From Microbacterium sp. Marseille-Q6648 (lineage in GTDB: Bacteria; Actinomycetota; Actinomycetes; Actinomycetales; Microbacteriaceae), in contig NZ_CALPBZ010000002.1 of assembly GCF_943181415.1 (NCBI RefSeq), positions 62,001 through 126,000 on the forward strand: a stretch of 64,000 nt of DNA, given 5' to 3'. The notes beneath the pieces were generated by a model. That model worked only from the letters and a program-made list of their open reading frames with translations, ran no database searches and was not told the DNA's origin. Of the stretch, positions 42,575 through 51,052 are shown in pieces (within the stretch, counting starts at the first letter, position 1; the number at the start of each line of letters is the position of its first letter). Position numbers and translations under genes: made by a program.

Positions 42575-43368
42575 GCACCGCCACGGCCGTCCGCGCGAGC
42601 GCCGTCGACAAGGTCTTCGGCACCGCCAAGGGCGAGGAGGTCACCGCCCTCACCGGTGTCGACCTCGACGTCCGGGCCGGCGAGTTCGTCTCGCTCATCG
42701 GGCCCTCGGGGTGCGGCAAGTCGACGCTGCTGCGTCTGATCGCCGATCTCGACACCCCGACATCGGGCACGCTCGAGATCTTCGGCAAGCCCGCGGCGAA
42801 GGCCCGTGTGGACCAGGACTACGGCATCGCGTTCCAGCAGGCCGGGCTCCTGCCGTGGCGCACGGTCGCCGCCAACATCGCCCTGCCCCTCGAGGTGCAC
42901 GGGGTCTCGCGCGGGGAGCGGAGCGCACGCGTGGCCGAGCTCGCCGAGCTGGTCGGGCTCTCGGACTTCATCGACCGCTACCCCGATCAGCTGTCGGGCG
43001 GCATGCAGCAGCGCGTCGCGATCGCCCGCGCGCTCGCCGCCCGGCCCCGGCTGCTCCTGATGGACGAGCCGTTCGGCGCGCTCGACGAGATGACGCGCGA
43101 GTACCTGCAGACCGAGCTGGCCCGCATCGCCGCCGAGACCGGGGCGGCGGTGGTGTTCGTCACCCACTCGATCCCCGAGGCGGTCTTCCTCTCGGATCGC
43201 GTGGTCGTCATGAGCCCCCGCCCCGGCCGCATCACCGACGTCATCGTGACCGATCTCGGCCCCGCACGCGAAGAGGGCCTCCGGGAGTCCCCGGCCTACT
43301 TCGACCGCGTCACGGCCGTCCGCGAGGCACTGCACGGAACACGCGTCGAACGGGCGGCCGAGCGATGA
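42571..43368 (+). CDS. ABC importer ATPase (SsuB/ThiZ-like)
   Basis: 265 residues. Walker A GPSGCGKST, Q-loop IAFQQAGLLPWRT, signature LSGGMQQRVAIARAL, Walker B LLLMDEPFGALDEMTR and switch VTHSIPEAVFLSDR are intact. The QQAGLLPWRTV and DEPFGALDEMTRE motifs are typical of nitrate/taurine/thiamine-precursor importers. Four-base ATGA overlaps join it to the permeases on both sides. Confidence 0.93.
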   Translation: MSTATAVRASAVDKVFGTAKGEEVTALTGVDLDVRAGEFVSLIGPSGCGKSTLLRLIADLDTPTSGTLEIFGKPAAKARVDQDYGIAFQQAGLLPWRTVAANIALPLEVHGVSRGERSARVAELAELVGLSDFIDRYPDQLSGGMQQRVAIARALAARPRLLLMDEPFGALDEMTREYLQTELARIAAETGAAVVFVTHSIPEAVFLSDRVVVMSPRPGRITDVIVTDLGPAREEGLRESPAYFDRVTAVREALHGTRVERAAER

Positions 43369-44183
43369 GCGCGACCGAGTCCCTCACCCGCGTCCGCCCG
43401 ACCCGGCGGGGGCCGTCCGAACGACCGCTGCCCGGCTGGCTGCGCTTCATCGCGCCGGTGGTGGTCGGGGCGCTCGGGCTCGCGGTGTGGGTGCTCTACG
43501 TCGACGTCCTCGGCGCCGCTCCCCGCATGCTGCCGAGCCCGATCACGATCGGGGCGGAGCTCGTCACCCGGTGGGGCATCATCTCGGAAGACATGGCGAT
43601 CACGGCCACCAACGCACTGATCGGCCTGACGTTCGGAGCGCTCATCGCGGTCGTGCTCGCCGGGCTCGCCGCCGCCGCGGGGCCGATCGACGGGATGCTG
43701 GCTCCCCTGGTCGCCGCGCTGGCGGTCATCCCGATCGTGGCCATCACCCCGATCCTGAACACGATGTTCGGCGCCTCCAGCCAGTTCGGCCGGCAGGCCG
43801 TCGCGATGATCGCGGCGTTCATCCCGGTCTTCGTCAACGTCCTGCGCGGACTCCGCCAGACCCGGCCGGTGCACCGCGATGTGCTGCGCGCCGCGGCGGC
43901 ATCGCCTCTCCAGACCTTTCGCCACCTCACGCTGCCCGCTGCCCTGCCGTATCTGATGACGGGCCTGCGGATCGCCGCCTCGCTCGCGGTCATCGCCGCC
44001 CTCGTCGCGGAGTACTTCGGCGGCCCGGCCGACGGGATCGGCACCGCCATCGCGACGTACGCCAAGTCCGGCCGCGCGGCCCTGGCGTGGGCCTACGTGG
44101 CCGGCGGCATCGGCATCGGACTCGCGTTCTTCCTCGGCACCTCGCTCCTGGAGCGCCTGGTGACGAGGCGCCCGCCGGCGTGA
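43365..44183 (+). CDS. ABC importer permease, second subunit
   Basis: 272 residues. Six helices with the EAA-type loop RAAAASPLQTFRHLTLPAAL. It differs from the first permease in length and sequence, so the importer is probably a heterodimer. It begins by ATGA overlap with the ATPase and is followed 37 bases later by the binding protein gene. Confidence 0.9.
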   Translation: MSATESLTRVRPTRRGPSERPLPGWLRFIAPVVVGALGLAVWVLYVDVLGAAPRMLPSPITIGAELVTRWGIISEDMAITATNALIGLTFGALIAVVLAGLAAAAGPIDGMLAPLVAALAVIPIVAITPILNTMFGASSQFGRQAVAMIAAFIPVFVNVLRGLRQTRPVHRDVLRAAAASPLQTFRHLTLPAALPYLMTGLRIAASLAVIAALVAEYFGGPADGIGTAIATYAKSGRAALAWAYVAGGIGIGLAFFLGTSLLERLVTRRPPA

Positions 44184-44220
44184 CACCGGCACCTCGCACC
44201 ACCAACCCGAAAGGAACAGC

Positions 44221-45402
44221 ATGAGACACAGCATCCGACGCGGCCTCCTCGCCGCGTCCACCGTCACGGCGACGGCCCTCGTCCTGGCGGCCTGTTCGTC
44301 GTCGGGGTCGTCCACCGACGGCGACGCCGACGCCGACAGCGGCGATTTCGAGCCGCTCACCGAGGTCTCGCTGCAGCTGCAGTGGCTGCCGCAGGCGCAG
44401 TTCGCGGGGTACTACGTCGCACTCGACCAGGGGTACTTCGAGGAGGAGGGGTTCGACTCGGTCGACATCCTCCCCTCGGGCGGCGACATCGTCCCCCAAG
44501 ACGCCCTCGTCGCGGGAGACGTCGACTTCGCCATCGCCTGGGTCCCGAAGGTGCTGGGCACCCTGGAGGCCACCGGTGTGGAGTTGACCGACATCGCCCA
44601 GGTGTTCCAGCGCTCGGGCACCATGCAGGTGTCCTGGGCGGAGGACGGCATCGAATCCGTCGCGGACTTCGAAGGCAAGCGCATCGGATCGTGGGGCTTC
44701 GGCAACGAGTGGGAGATCTTCGCGGCCATGGCCGCCGAGGGCCTCGACTCCACCACCGTCTCGATCACGACGCAGGACTTCAGCATGAACGCGCTGCTGG
44801 ACCGCGACGTGGACGCCGCCCAGGCGATGACGTACAACGAGTGGGCGCAGATCCTCGAGGTGGTCGACCCCGAGACCGGCGAGCTCTACCAGCCCGAGGA
44901 CTTCAACGTCGTCAGCTACGAAGACACCGAAGGGGCCATGCTCCAGGACGCGATCTGGGCCGACACGCAGCGCCTCGCGGACGACCCGGCCTACGCCGAC
45001 GCGGCTGTGCGGTTCCTCAAGGCGGTCACGAAGGGCTGGATCTTCGCGCGTGACAACCCCGAAGAGGCGGCGGCGATCACCTACGACGCCGCGATCAACG
45101 CCGAGGCGGCGTTCCCGGTCGGCCCCACGCACCAGTTGTGGCAGATGAACGAGGTCAACAAGCTCATCTGGGCCGGCGGTGACTTCGGGCTCATCGACTC
45201 GACGGCGTGGGACCAGACCGTCGCGGGCGCCCTGTCGGCGGTCAACCAGGACGGCCTCGAGCTCATCACCGCCGAGCCGATGGATTCGGCGTACTCCAAC
45301 GAGTACATCGAGCAGGCTCTGGCAGAGCTCGAAGAGGAGGGGGTCGAGGTCGGCGGCGAGTACACGCCGATCGACGTCACCCTCACCGAGGGCGGCCAGT
45401 AG
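44221..45402 (+). CDS. ABC importer substrate-binding lipoprotein (NMT1/THI5-like)
   Basis: 393 residues. Lipoprotein signal with the modified cysteine at residue 25 (VLAACSSSG), then an acidic linker. The NMT1 fold is marked by VSLQLQWLPQAQFAGYYVAL and GYFEEEGFDSVDILPSGGD. Members bind pyrimidines, thiamine precursors, sulfonates or similar small molecules. Placed in this operon, it probably captures uracil/thymine, a dihydropyrimidine, a hydantoin or a carbamoyl product. AAGGAACAGC precedes the ATG. A long hairpin follows 28 bases after the stop. Confidence 0.9.
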   Translation: MRHSIRRGLLAASTVTATALVLAACSSSGSSTDGDADADSGDFEPLTEVSLQLQWLPQAQFAGYYVALDQGYFEEEGFDSVDILPSGGDIVPQDALVAGDVDFAIAWVPKVLGTLEATGVELTDIAQVFQRSGTMQVSWAEDGIESVADFEGKRIGSWGFGNEWEIFAAMAAEGLDSTTVSITTQDFSMNALLDRDVDAAQAMTYNEWAQILEVVDPETGELYQPEDFNVVSYEDTEGAMLQDAIWADTQRLADDPAYADAAVRFLKAVTKGWIFARDNPEEAAAITYDAAINAEAAFPVGPTHQLWQMNEVNKLIWAGGDFGLIDSTAWDQTVAGALSAVNQDGLELITAEPMDSAYSNEYIEQALAELEEEGVEVGGEYTPIDVTLTEGGQ

Positions 45403-45429
45403 CGGCATCCGGACACTCCGTCCGCTTTC

Positions 45430-45479
45430 CGTCGCTCGACGACCGGGATCGTCCCTTGACCCCCGGTCGTCGAGCGACG
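45430..45479 (+). terminator. 18-bp perfect inverted repeat after the importer genes
   Basis: CGTCGCTCGACGACCGGG (45430-45447) is followed by its exact complement at 45462-45479 over a 14-base loop. No U-tract is present. It separates the importer from the aminotransferase and may end some transcripts, protect mRNA, or be a REP-like repeat. Confidence 0.55.
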
Positions 45480-45522
45480 AACGTTGCCTCAGACGACCCG
45501 TCCGACCCCCGCGGAGGCCCCC

Positions 45523-46833
45523 ATGACCGACGACCTCGACGCCCGCGCGCGCGAGCTGGACCGCACGCACGTCTTCCACTCCTGGCTCGCCCAGGCGAAC
45601 CTCGACCTGCCCGTCGTCGCCGGCGGATCCGGCAGCGTCGTGTGGGATCACGCCGGCCACCGGATGCTGGATTTCTCCAGCCAGCTGGTCAACGTCAACA
45701 TCGGGCATCAGCACCCGGCCGTCGTCGCCGCCATTCAGGAGCAAGCGGGACGGCTGGCCACCATCGGACCGGCGACCGCGCACCTCGCCCGCGGCGAGGC
45801 CGCCGCCCGCATCCTCGGCAAGGCCCCCGAAGGCTTCGCGAAGGTGTTCTTCACCAACGGCGGCGCCGACGCCATCGAGAACGCCATCCGCATGGCGCGC
45901 CTGCACACCGCACGCGACACGGTGCTCTCGACCTACCGCTCGTACCACGGCAACACCGGCGCGGCCATCGTCGCCACCGGCGACTGGCGACGGATGCCGA
46001 ACCAGTACGCCCGCGGACACGTGCACTTCTTCGGCCCCTACCTCTATCGCAGCGAGTTCTGGGCGACCACGCCCGAGGAAGAGGGCGCGCGCGCCCTCCG
46101 GCACCTGGAGCGCATGATCCAGTCCGAGGGCCCCGAGACCATCGCCGCCGTCCTGCTGGAGTCGGTTCCCGGCACCGCCGGCATCCTCATCCCTCCGCCC
46201 GGCTACCTCGCCGGCGTCCGCGCCCTGTGCGACCGCTACGGGATCGTGCTCATCCTCGACGAGGTCATGGCCGGATTCGGGCGCACCGGCCGCTGGTTCG
46301 CCTTCGAGGGCCACGACGTCGTGCCCGACCTCATCACCTTCGCCAAGGGGGTGAACTCCGGCTACGTGCCGGTGGGCGGCGTGATCATCTCGGCGGCGAT
46401 CGCGGCGACGTTCGACGAACGGGTCTTCCCGGGGGGACTGACCTACTCCGGGCACCCCCTGGCCGCGGCATCCATCGTCGCCGCCATCGACGCGATGGAA
46501 TCCGAGGGCATCGTCGACCACGCCGCGGCCATCGGCGAGAGCGACATCGGCCCGGGCCTCCGCGCACTCGCCGAGCGACATGACGTCATCGGCGAGGTGC
46601 GCGGCGAGGGCGTGTTCTGGGCGCTGGAGTTCGTCACCGACCGGCAGACCCGCGAGCCCGTCCCCGCGGCGTTCATCGGGCGACTCAAGGGCGAGCTCGT
46701 CGCGCGGGGCCTGCTGCCGTTCGTCGCCGAGAACCGGGTGCACGTCGTGCCCCCGTGCGTCGTCACCGCCGACGAGGTCGGTCAGGCGATGGAGATCTAC
46801 GAAGACGCGCTCACGGCGGTCGCGGCCGGATGA
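45523..46833 (+). CDS. Class III aminotransferase, probably beta-alanine:pyruvate-type
   Basis: 436 residues from ATG 45523, which has GGAGG five bases upstream; a TTG at 45484 is less likely. PLP lysine K275 (ITFAKGVNSGYVP), LILDEVMAGFGRTG with the ring-nitrogen aspartate, and the FFTNGGADAIENAIRMAR phosphate loop are all present. In the operon the likely job is transamination of beta-alanine (from uracil) or 3-aminoisobutyrate (from thymine) to the semialdehyde, the substrate of the MmsA-type enzyme that follows. Other omega-amino acid substrates are possible. Confidence 0.88.
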   Translation: MTDDLDARARELDRTHVFHSWLAQANLDLPVVAGGSGSVVWDHAGHRMLDFSSQLVNVNIGHQHPAVVAAIQEQAGRLATIGPATAHLARGEAAARILGKAPEGFAKVFFTNGGADAIENAIRMARLHTARDTVLSTYRSYHGNTGAAIVATGDWRRMPNQYARGHVHFFGPYLYRSEFWATTPEEEGARALRHLERMIQSEGPETIAAVLLESVPGTAGILIPPPGYLAGVRALCDRYGIVLILDEVMAGFGRTGRWFAFEGHDVVPDLITFAKGVNSGYVPVGGVIISAAIAATFDERVFPGGLTYSGHPLAAASIVAAIDAMESEGIVDHAAAIGESDIGPGLRALAERHDVIGEVRGEGVFWALEFVTDRQTREPVPAAFIGRLKGELVARGLLPFVAENRVHVVPPCVVTADEVGQAMEIYEDALTAVAAG

Positions 46834-46918
46834 GCCCGCCGCCCCGCTTGCGCCCGCCGCGCGCGGGCGCACACTGGTATGAGGCCCTCACGAGGGGCCT
46901 CCGATGGAGAGGACGAAG

Positions 46919-48451
46919 ATGACCGACACCACGACTCTGGAGCAGACCCCGCGGTCCGCCACCGCGATCGTCGACCACTGGGTGGGAGGTGCCGCCTGGG
47001 CGGGTGAATCCGACCGCACCGGCGAGGTGTTCAACCCGGCGCTCGGCTCGGTGCAGCGGGAAGTGCGCATGGCGACCGCCGGCGACGTCGAGCAGGCCGT
47101 CGCCGTCGCGGTGGACGCCGCCGCCGTGTGGGCGGACACGTCGATCGCGAAGCGCCAGCAGGTGATGTTCGCGTTCCGCGAGATCGTCAATCAGCGCAAG
47201 GACGAGCTCGCCCGGATCCTCACCAACGAGCACGGCAAAGTGCTCTCGGACGCGCACGGCGAGATCGCACGAGGTCTCGAAGTCGTCGAGTTCGCGTGCG
47301 GACTCGGCCACCTCACCAAGGGCGCGTACAGCGAGAACGTCTCGAGCGGCATCGACGTGTACACGCTGCGCCAGCCGCTCGGGGTCGTCGGCATCATCAG
47401 CCCGTTCAACTTCCCGGCCATGGTGCCGATGTGGTTCTTCTCCATCGCACTCGCCGCCGGCAACGCCGTGATCCTCAAGCCCAGCGAGAAGGACCCGTCG
47501 GCGGCGAACTGGATGGCCGCCGCGCTCACCGAAGCCGGGCTCCCCGACGGCGTCTTCAACGTCGTCCACGGCGACAAGGTGGCGGTGGACGGCCTTCTCG
47601 AGCACCCCGACGTCCGGGCGATCTCGTTCGTGGGCTCGACCCCGATCGCCCGCTACGTCTACGAGACCGGCACGCGCGCCGGAAAGCGGGTCCAGGCTCT
47701 GGGCGGCGCGAAGAACCACATGCTGGTCCTCCCCGACGCCGACCTCGATCTGGCAGCGGATGCCGCCGTCAACGCGGGCTTCGGATCGGCCGGTGAGCGC
47801 TGCATGGCCATCTCGGTCGTGCTCGCCGTCGACACGGTAGCCGACGCGCTGGTGGAGAAGATCGCCGATCGGATGTCGCGGCTGCGGACGGGCGACGGCA
47901 CGCGGGGCTGCGACATGGGCCCGCTCATCACCGGTGTCCACCGCGACAAGGTGGCCTCGTACGTCGATGTCGCCGCCGGCGACGGCGCCACGGTCGTGGT
48001 CGACGGTCGCGGCATCGAGGTCGACGGCGACCCCAACGGGTTCTGGGTCGGCCCCACCCTCATCGACCGGGTGCCGACCTCGTCTGCGGCCTACACGGAC
48101 GAGATCTTCGGACCGGTGCTGTCGGTCGTGCGCGTCGAGGGGTACCAGGAGGGTCTGGACCTCATCAACTCCGGCGCGTTCGGCAACGGCACGGCCATCT
48201 TCACCAACGACGGCGGCGCCGCCCGCCGGTTCCAGCGCGAGGTGCAGGTCGGCATGATCGGCATCAACGTGCCGATCCCGGTGCCGGTGGCCTACCACTC
48301 GTTCGGCGGCTGGAAGGCGTCGCTGTTCGGCGACGCCAAGGCGTACGGGCCCCACGGGTTCGACTTCTACACCGCCGAGAAGGCCGTCACCTCGCGATGG
48401 CTCGACCCGTCGCACGGCGGCATCAACCTGGGGTTCCCCCAGCACACCTGA
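46919..48451 (+). CDS. mmsA: Methylmalonate/malonate-semialdehyde dehydrogenase (CoA-acylating)
   Basis: 510 residues from ATG 46919, with GAGAGG six bases upstream; an ATG five codons earlier is weaker. Catalytic cysteine C295 (GSAGERCMAIS), NAD-binding SPFNFPAMVPMWFF and FVGSTPIARYVY are visible. GGAKNHMLVLPDAD replaces the general-base glutamate region of ordinary aldehyde dehydrogenases, which identifies the CoA-acylating MmsA/IolA group. It would turn malonate semialdehyde or methylmalonate semialdehyde into acetyl-CoA or propionyl-CoA, the last step of pyrimidine catabolism. Two hairpins follow the stop. Confidence 0.92.
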   Translation: MTDTTTLEQTPRSATAIVDHWVGGAAWAGESDRTGEVFNPALGSVQREVRMATAGDVEQAVAVAVDAAAVWADTSIAKRQQVMFAFREIVNQRKDELARILTNEHGKVLSDAHGEIARGLEVVEFACGLGHLTKGAYSENVSSGIDVYTLRQPLGVVGIISPFNFPAMVPMWFFSIALAAGNAVILKPSEKDPSAANWMAAALTEAGLPDGVFNVVHGDKVAVDGLLEHPDVRAISFVGSTPIARYVYETGTRAGKRVQALGGAKNHMLVLPDADLDLAADAAVNAGFGSAGERCMAISVVLAVDTVADALVEKIADRMSRLRTGDGTRGCDMGPLITGVHRDKVASYVDVAAGDGATVVVDGRGIEVDGDPNGFWVGPTLIDRVPTSSAAYTDEIFGPVLSVVRVEGYQEGLDLINSGAFGNGTAIFTNDGGAARRFQREVQVGMIGINVPIPVPVAYHSFGGWKASLFGDAKAYGPHGFDFYTAEKAVTSRWLDPSHGGINLGFPQHT

Positions 48452-48455
48452 TCCG

Positions 48456-48536
48456 GGGGCACCGGGCGCAGCGGCACCGCCTGAAGCGCCCGGTGCCCCA
48501 GAAAGCCCGGCGGCACCGGAGAGCGTGGTGCGCCGG
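48456..48536. terminator. Double bidirectional terminator between mmsA and the response regulator
   Basis: First hairpin: GGGGCACCGGGCGC (48456-48469) with its exact complement at 48486-48499. Second: CCCGGCGGCACC (about 48507-48518) with GGTGCGCCGGG (to about 48537), one base bulged. They sit between convergent genes and would serve both strands. Confidence 0.8.
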
Positions 48537-48541
48537 GGGCG

Positions 48542-49186
48542 CTAGATCCAGCCCTGCTCCCACGCCCTGTCGGCGGCCTCGCGCCGTGACGGCGCGTCCA
48601 GCTTGATCATCGCCGAGGACAGATAGTTCCGGACCGTTCCCGGTGCCAGGTGCAGCTGCGCCGCGATCTGCTGCACGCTGAGGGTCGAGCGGCTGTGGCG
48701 GAGGACATCCAGCTCGCGGTCGGTGAGCGGACTGCGTTCGGCGGTGAGGGCGACCGCGGCGATCTCGGGATCGATGTAGCGTCGCCCGGCGGCGACCGTG
48801 CGGATGACGTCGGCAAGATGCTCCGCCGGCGTGGACTTCGGCACGAAACCGGACACTCTGGCCGCCAGGGCCCGCCTCAGCACCCCGGGGCGCGCATGCC
48901 TCGTGACGATGATGACCCGCGAGGGCACCGAGGCGAGGATCCGCCCGGCCGCTTCCAGCCCATCGGCCTCGGGCATCTCGAGGTCGAGCAGGCACACGTC
49001 GGGGCGATGACGCCTCGCCTCCTCGACGGCTCGCACGCCGTTGTCCGCCGTGGCGACGACCTCGATGTCGGGCTCGAGCTGCAGCAGAGCGACCAGAGCA
49101 CCGCGGATGAGGTGCTCGTCATCGGCGACGAGCAGACGGATGCCGCCTTCCCCGCTGCCGGCCGGCGTCGGCTTCGCCGTGTTCAC
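48542..49186 (-). CDS. NarL/LuxR-family response regulator (DesR-like)
   Basis: 214 residues. Receiver domain with DDE at 22-24, phosphoacceptor D68 (LLDLEMP) and K (FVPKSTP). The C-terminal LuxR helix-turn-helix is LTDRELDVLRHSRSTLSVQQ. The sequence VPKSTPAEHLADVIRTVAAG is typical of DesR-type regulators. GTG 49186 overlaps the kinase stop (GTGA). It probably acts on the dyad in the kinase promoter and perhaps on the small membrane protein gene beyond it. Confidence 0.93.
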   Translation of the reverse strand: MNTAKPTPAGSGEGGIRLLVADDEHLIRGALVALLQLEPDIEVVATADNGVRAVEEARRHRPDVCLLDLEMPEADGLEAAGRILASVPSRVIIVTRHARPGVLRRALAARVSGFVPKSTPAEHLADVIRTVAAGRRYIDPEIAAVALTAERSPLTDRELDVLRHSRSTLSVQQIAAQLHLAPGTVRNYLSSAMIKLDAPSRREAADRAWEQGWI

Positions 49187-50424
49187 GACACGCCTTCCCC
49201 GGCGGAGACCGCCGCGCGCGCCTCTGGCGAGGCGGACTCCGGCACGACGGCCTGCAGCACGAATCTCCCACCCTCGATCCCCGCCTCGAGCGTCCCGCCC
49301 ATCGCCACGATGCGCTCCCCCAGCCCGGCGAGTCCCGTGCCCGCCGTCCTCGCCGACGGCGCGAGCGGCACCGAGGCGGGGTCGGTCACCCCGTCGTTGA
49401 CGATGCGAAGCAGCCAGCCGCCCGTCTGGCGGTCGCGTCCGGTGGCGATGACGACCTCGGCGGCGTCGCTGTGACGCAGGATGTTCGTCGTCGCCTCGCG
49501 GACGGTGAGGGCCAGGACGCTGCGGATGGCCTCGTCGGCGGGAAGGCCGTCGGATCGCAGCACGCACCGCGCTCCCGTCGCACCGAGGACCTCGCGGGCG
49601 TTGTGGAGTTCGTCATCGAGCGAGACCCGGCGGTAGCCGGCCACCAGGGAGCGGGTTTCGGCGAGCGCCCGATGCGCGATGGTGCGCACGTCGTGCAGGT
49701 TCTCGCGTGCCGCCTCGACGTCGACCGGGAGCAGTCGTTCGGCGAGCTCCGCCTTCAACGAGATCACCTGGAGATGATGCCCCTGTATGTCGTGCAGGTC
49801 GGAGGCGAATCGCAGTCGCTCACGCGCGACGGCGAGGGCGGCGGCGGCGCGCCGATGCTCGTCGAGCTCGACCACCACCTCCCAGAACCAGACGCTCGTC
49901 AGCAGCATGAAGGGCAGCATCGCGGCGTAGATCGCCGTCGGCCACGCACCGGACGAGGCGATGAAGGCGTGCGGGGGCGTCGTGATCGCTGCGGCGAGCG
50001 CGGCGTGTGCGACCAGGGCGACGGCAGCCACGGCCAGCAACGGCCATCTCCACCTGCGGTCGATCAGGCAGGCGACCAGGCACGACGCCGCCCACAGGGA
50101 AGCCGCCCCGAGGAAACCGGCGCCCGGCGTCGCGAGGGAGAGGATCCAGACCGCGGCGGCGAGCGCGACGAGCGCCACGGTCCATCCCGGCGCGGGCAGC
50201 CCCGCACCCCGGCCGCCGCGCAGATACCAGCAGAAGCGGATCTGCACCGCTCCCGCGGCCAGCTGAAGGACGATGATGGTCGCCATCAGAGCCTCGCTCT
50301 CCTGGCGGAACTCCTCGAGCATCATGAGCGCGACGAACACCGTGAAGAAGCCCATGAAGGCGACGATCGATCCGAGCGTGTAGAGCCATGTGGTGCGCAC
50401 GCTGCGAGTGTCATCGGGGACCAT
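49183..50424 (-). CDS. DesK-like sensor histidine kinase
   Basis: 413 residues from ATG 50424. About six N-terminal helices with short loops, then a HisKA_3 helix with RFASDLHDIQGHHLQVISLK and an ATPase domain with REATTNILRHS and GTGLAGLGERI. This resembles the membrane thermosensor/lipid sensor DesK. TACCCT (50437-50432) lies seven bases before the ATG, so it is probably leaderless; an upstream extension in frame is low-complexity. A perfect dyad lies just upstream of that box. Confidence 0.92.
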   Translation of the reverse strand: MVPDDTRSVRTTWLYTLGSIVAFMGFFTVFVALMMLEEFRQESEALMATIIVLQLAAGAVQIRFCWYLRGGRGAGLPAPGWTVALVALAAAVWILSLATPGAGFLGAASLWAASCLVACLIDRRWRWPLLAVAAVALVAHAALAAAITTPPHAFIASSGAWPTAIYAAMLPFMLLTSVWFWEVVVELDEHRRAAAALAVARERLRFASDLHDIQGHHLQVISLKAELAERLLPVDVEAARENLHDVRTIAHRALAETRSLVAGYRRVSLDDELHNAREVLGATGARCVLRSDGLPADEAIRSVLALTVREATTNILRHSDAAEVVIATGRDRQTGGWLLRIVNDGVTDPASVPLAPSARTAGTGLAGLGERIVAMGGTLEAGIEGGRFVLQAVVPESASPEARAAVSAGEGVS

Positions 50425-50442
50425 CCCCCCGAGGGTAGACCA

Positions 50443-50456
50443 GTGACATCTGTCAC
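50443..50456. promoter_or_regulatory. Perfect dyad GTGACA-N2-TGTCAC in the kinase promoter
   Basis: GTGACA (50443-50448) and TGTCAC (50451-50456) form a perfect inverted repeat, in the spacer just upstream of the putative -10 of the sensor kinase. It lies in the intergenic region shared with the divergent small membrane protein gene. An operator for the cognate response regulator is likely. Confidence 0.5.
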
Positions 50457-50566
50457 GGTCCGCGGTGCGATTCCACCCGCTCTCCGGTGACGCGACGACA
50501 CTGCCGCCGCCGCCGCCATGCGGCGCAGGATGGTCGTCGACCGTACCCGGACCCCGAGAGGAAACC

Positions 50567-51052
50567 ATGATCGCCGCCCTGCAGGACTTCGCCGCCTCCT
50601 TCCCCGACTACGTGCAATGGCTCGGGGTGCTGCTGGTGTCGGCCATCCCCTTCGTGGAGTCCTACTTCGGCTCCGTCATCGGGGTGCTCATCGGCCTGCC
50701 GACCCCGGTCGCGATCGGCGCGGCCGTCGTGGGCAACGTCGTCTCGATGCTCGCCTTCGTCCTGTCGGCGCACCGGGTGCGCTCGCGGGTGCTCGCCGGG
50801 CGCGGCGGCCCCGATGCCGACCCGGCGGAGTCGCCTCGTCGCCAGAAGCTGCGCCTCGCCTTCGACCGATACGGCGTGGCGGGAGTCAGCCTGCTGGGGC
50901 AGACGATCCTGCCGAGTCAGATCACGTCGGCCGCGATGGTGTCGTTCGGGGCCAGCAGGAACGCCGTGATCCTCTGGCAGATCGTCTCGATCGCACTGTG
51001 GGGCGTCGCGTTCGGCATCCTCGCCACCCTGGGCGTCGAGCTCACCCGTTGA
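50567..51052 (+). CDS. Small integral membrane protein, possible small-molecule exporter
   Basis: 161 residues from ATG 50567 (GAGAGG upstream). Four to five helices: YVQWLGVLLVSAIPFVESYF, GSVIGVLIGLPTPVAIGAAV, VVSMLAFVLSAH, and ILWQIVSIALWGVAFGILA. PFVESYFGSVIG resembles the small multidrug export protein group, a DedA-like fold; this is a weak match. It is divergent from the two-component genes with a shared operator candidate, and its last 11 bases overlap the end of the convergent lipid-kinase gene. Confidence 0.7.
   Translation: MIAALQDFAASFPDYVQWLGVLLVSAIPFVESYFGSVIGVLIGLPTPVAIGAAVVGNVVSMLAFVLSAHRVRSRVLAGRGGPDADPAESPRRQKLRLAFDRYGVAGVSLLGQTILPSQITSAAMVSFGASRNAVILWQIVSIALWGVAFGILATLGVELTR

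Noticed and set aside
38215-48451. Rut pathway for uracil
   Set aside because: RutB-F-like genes are absent, and the hydantoinase-ureidopropionase pair belongs to the reductive route.
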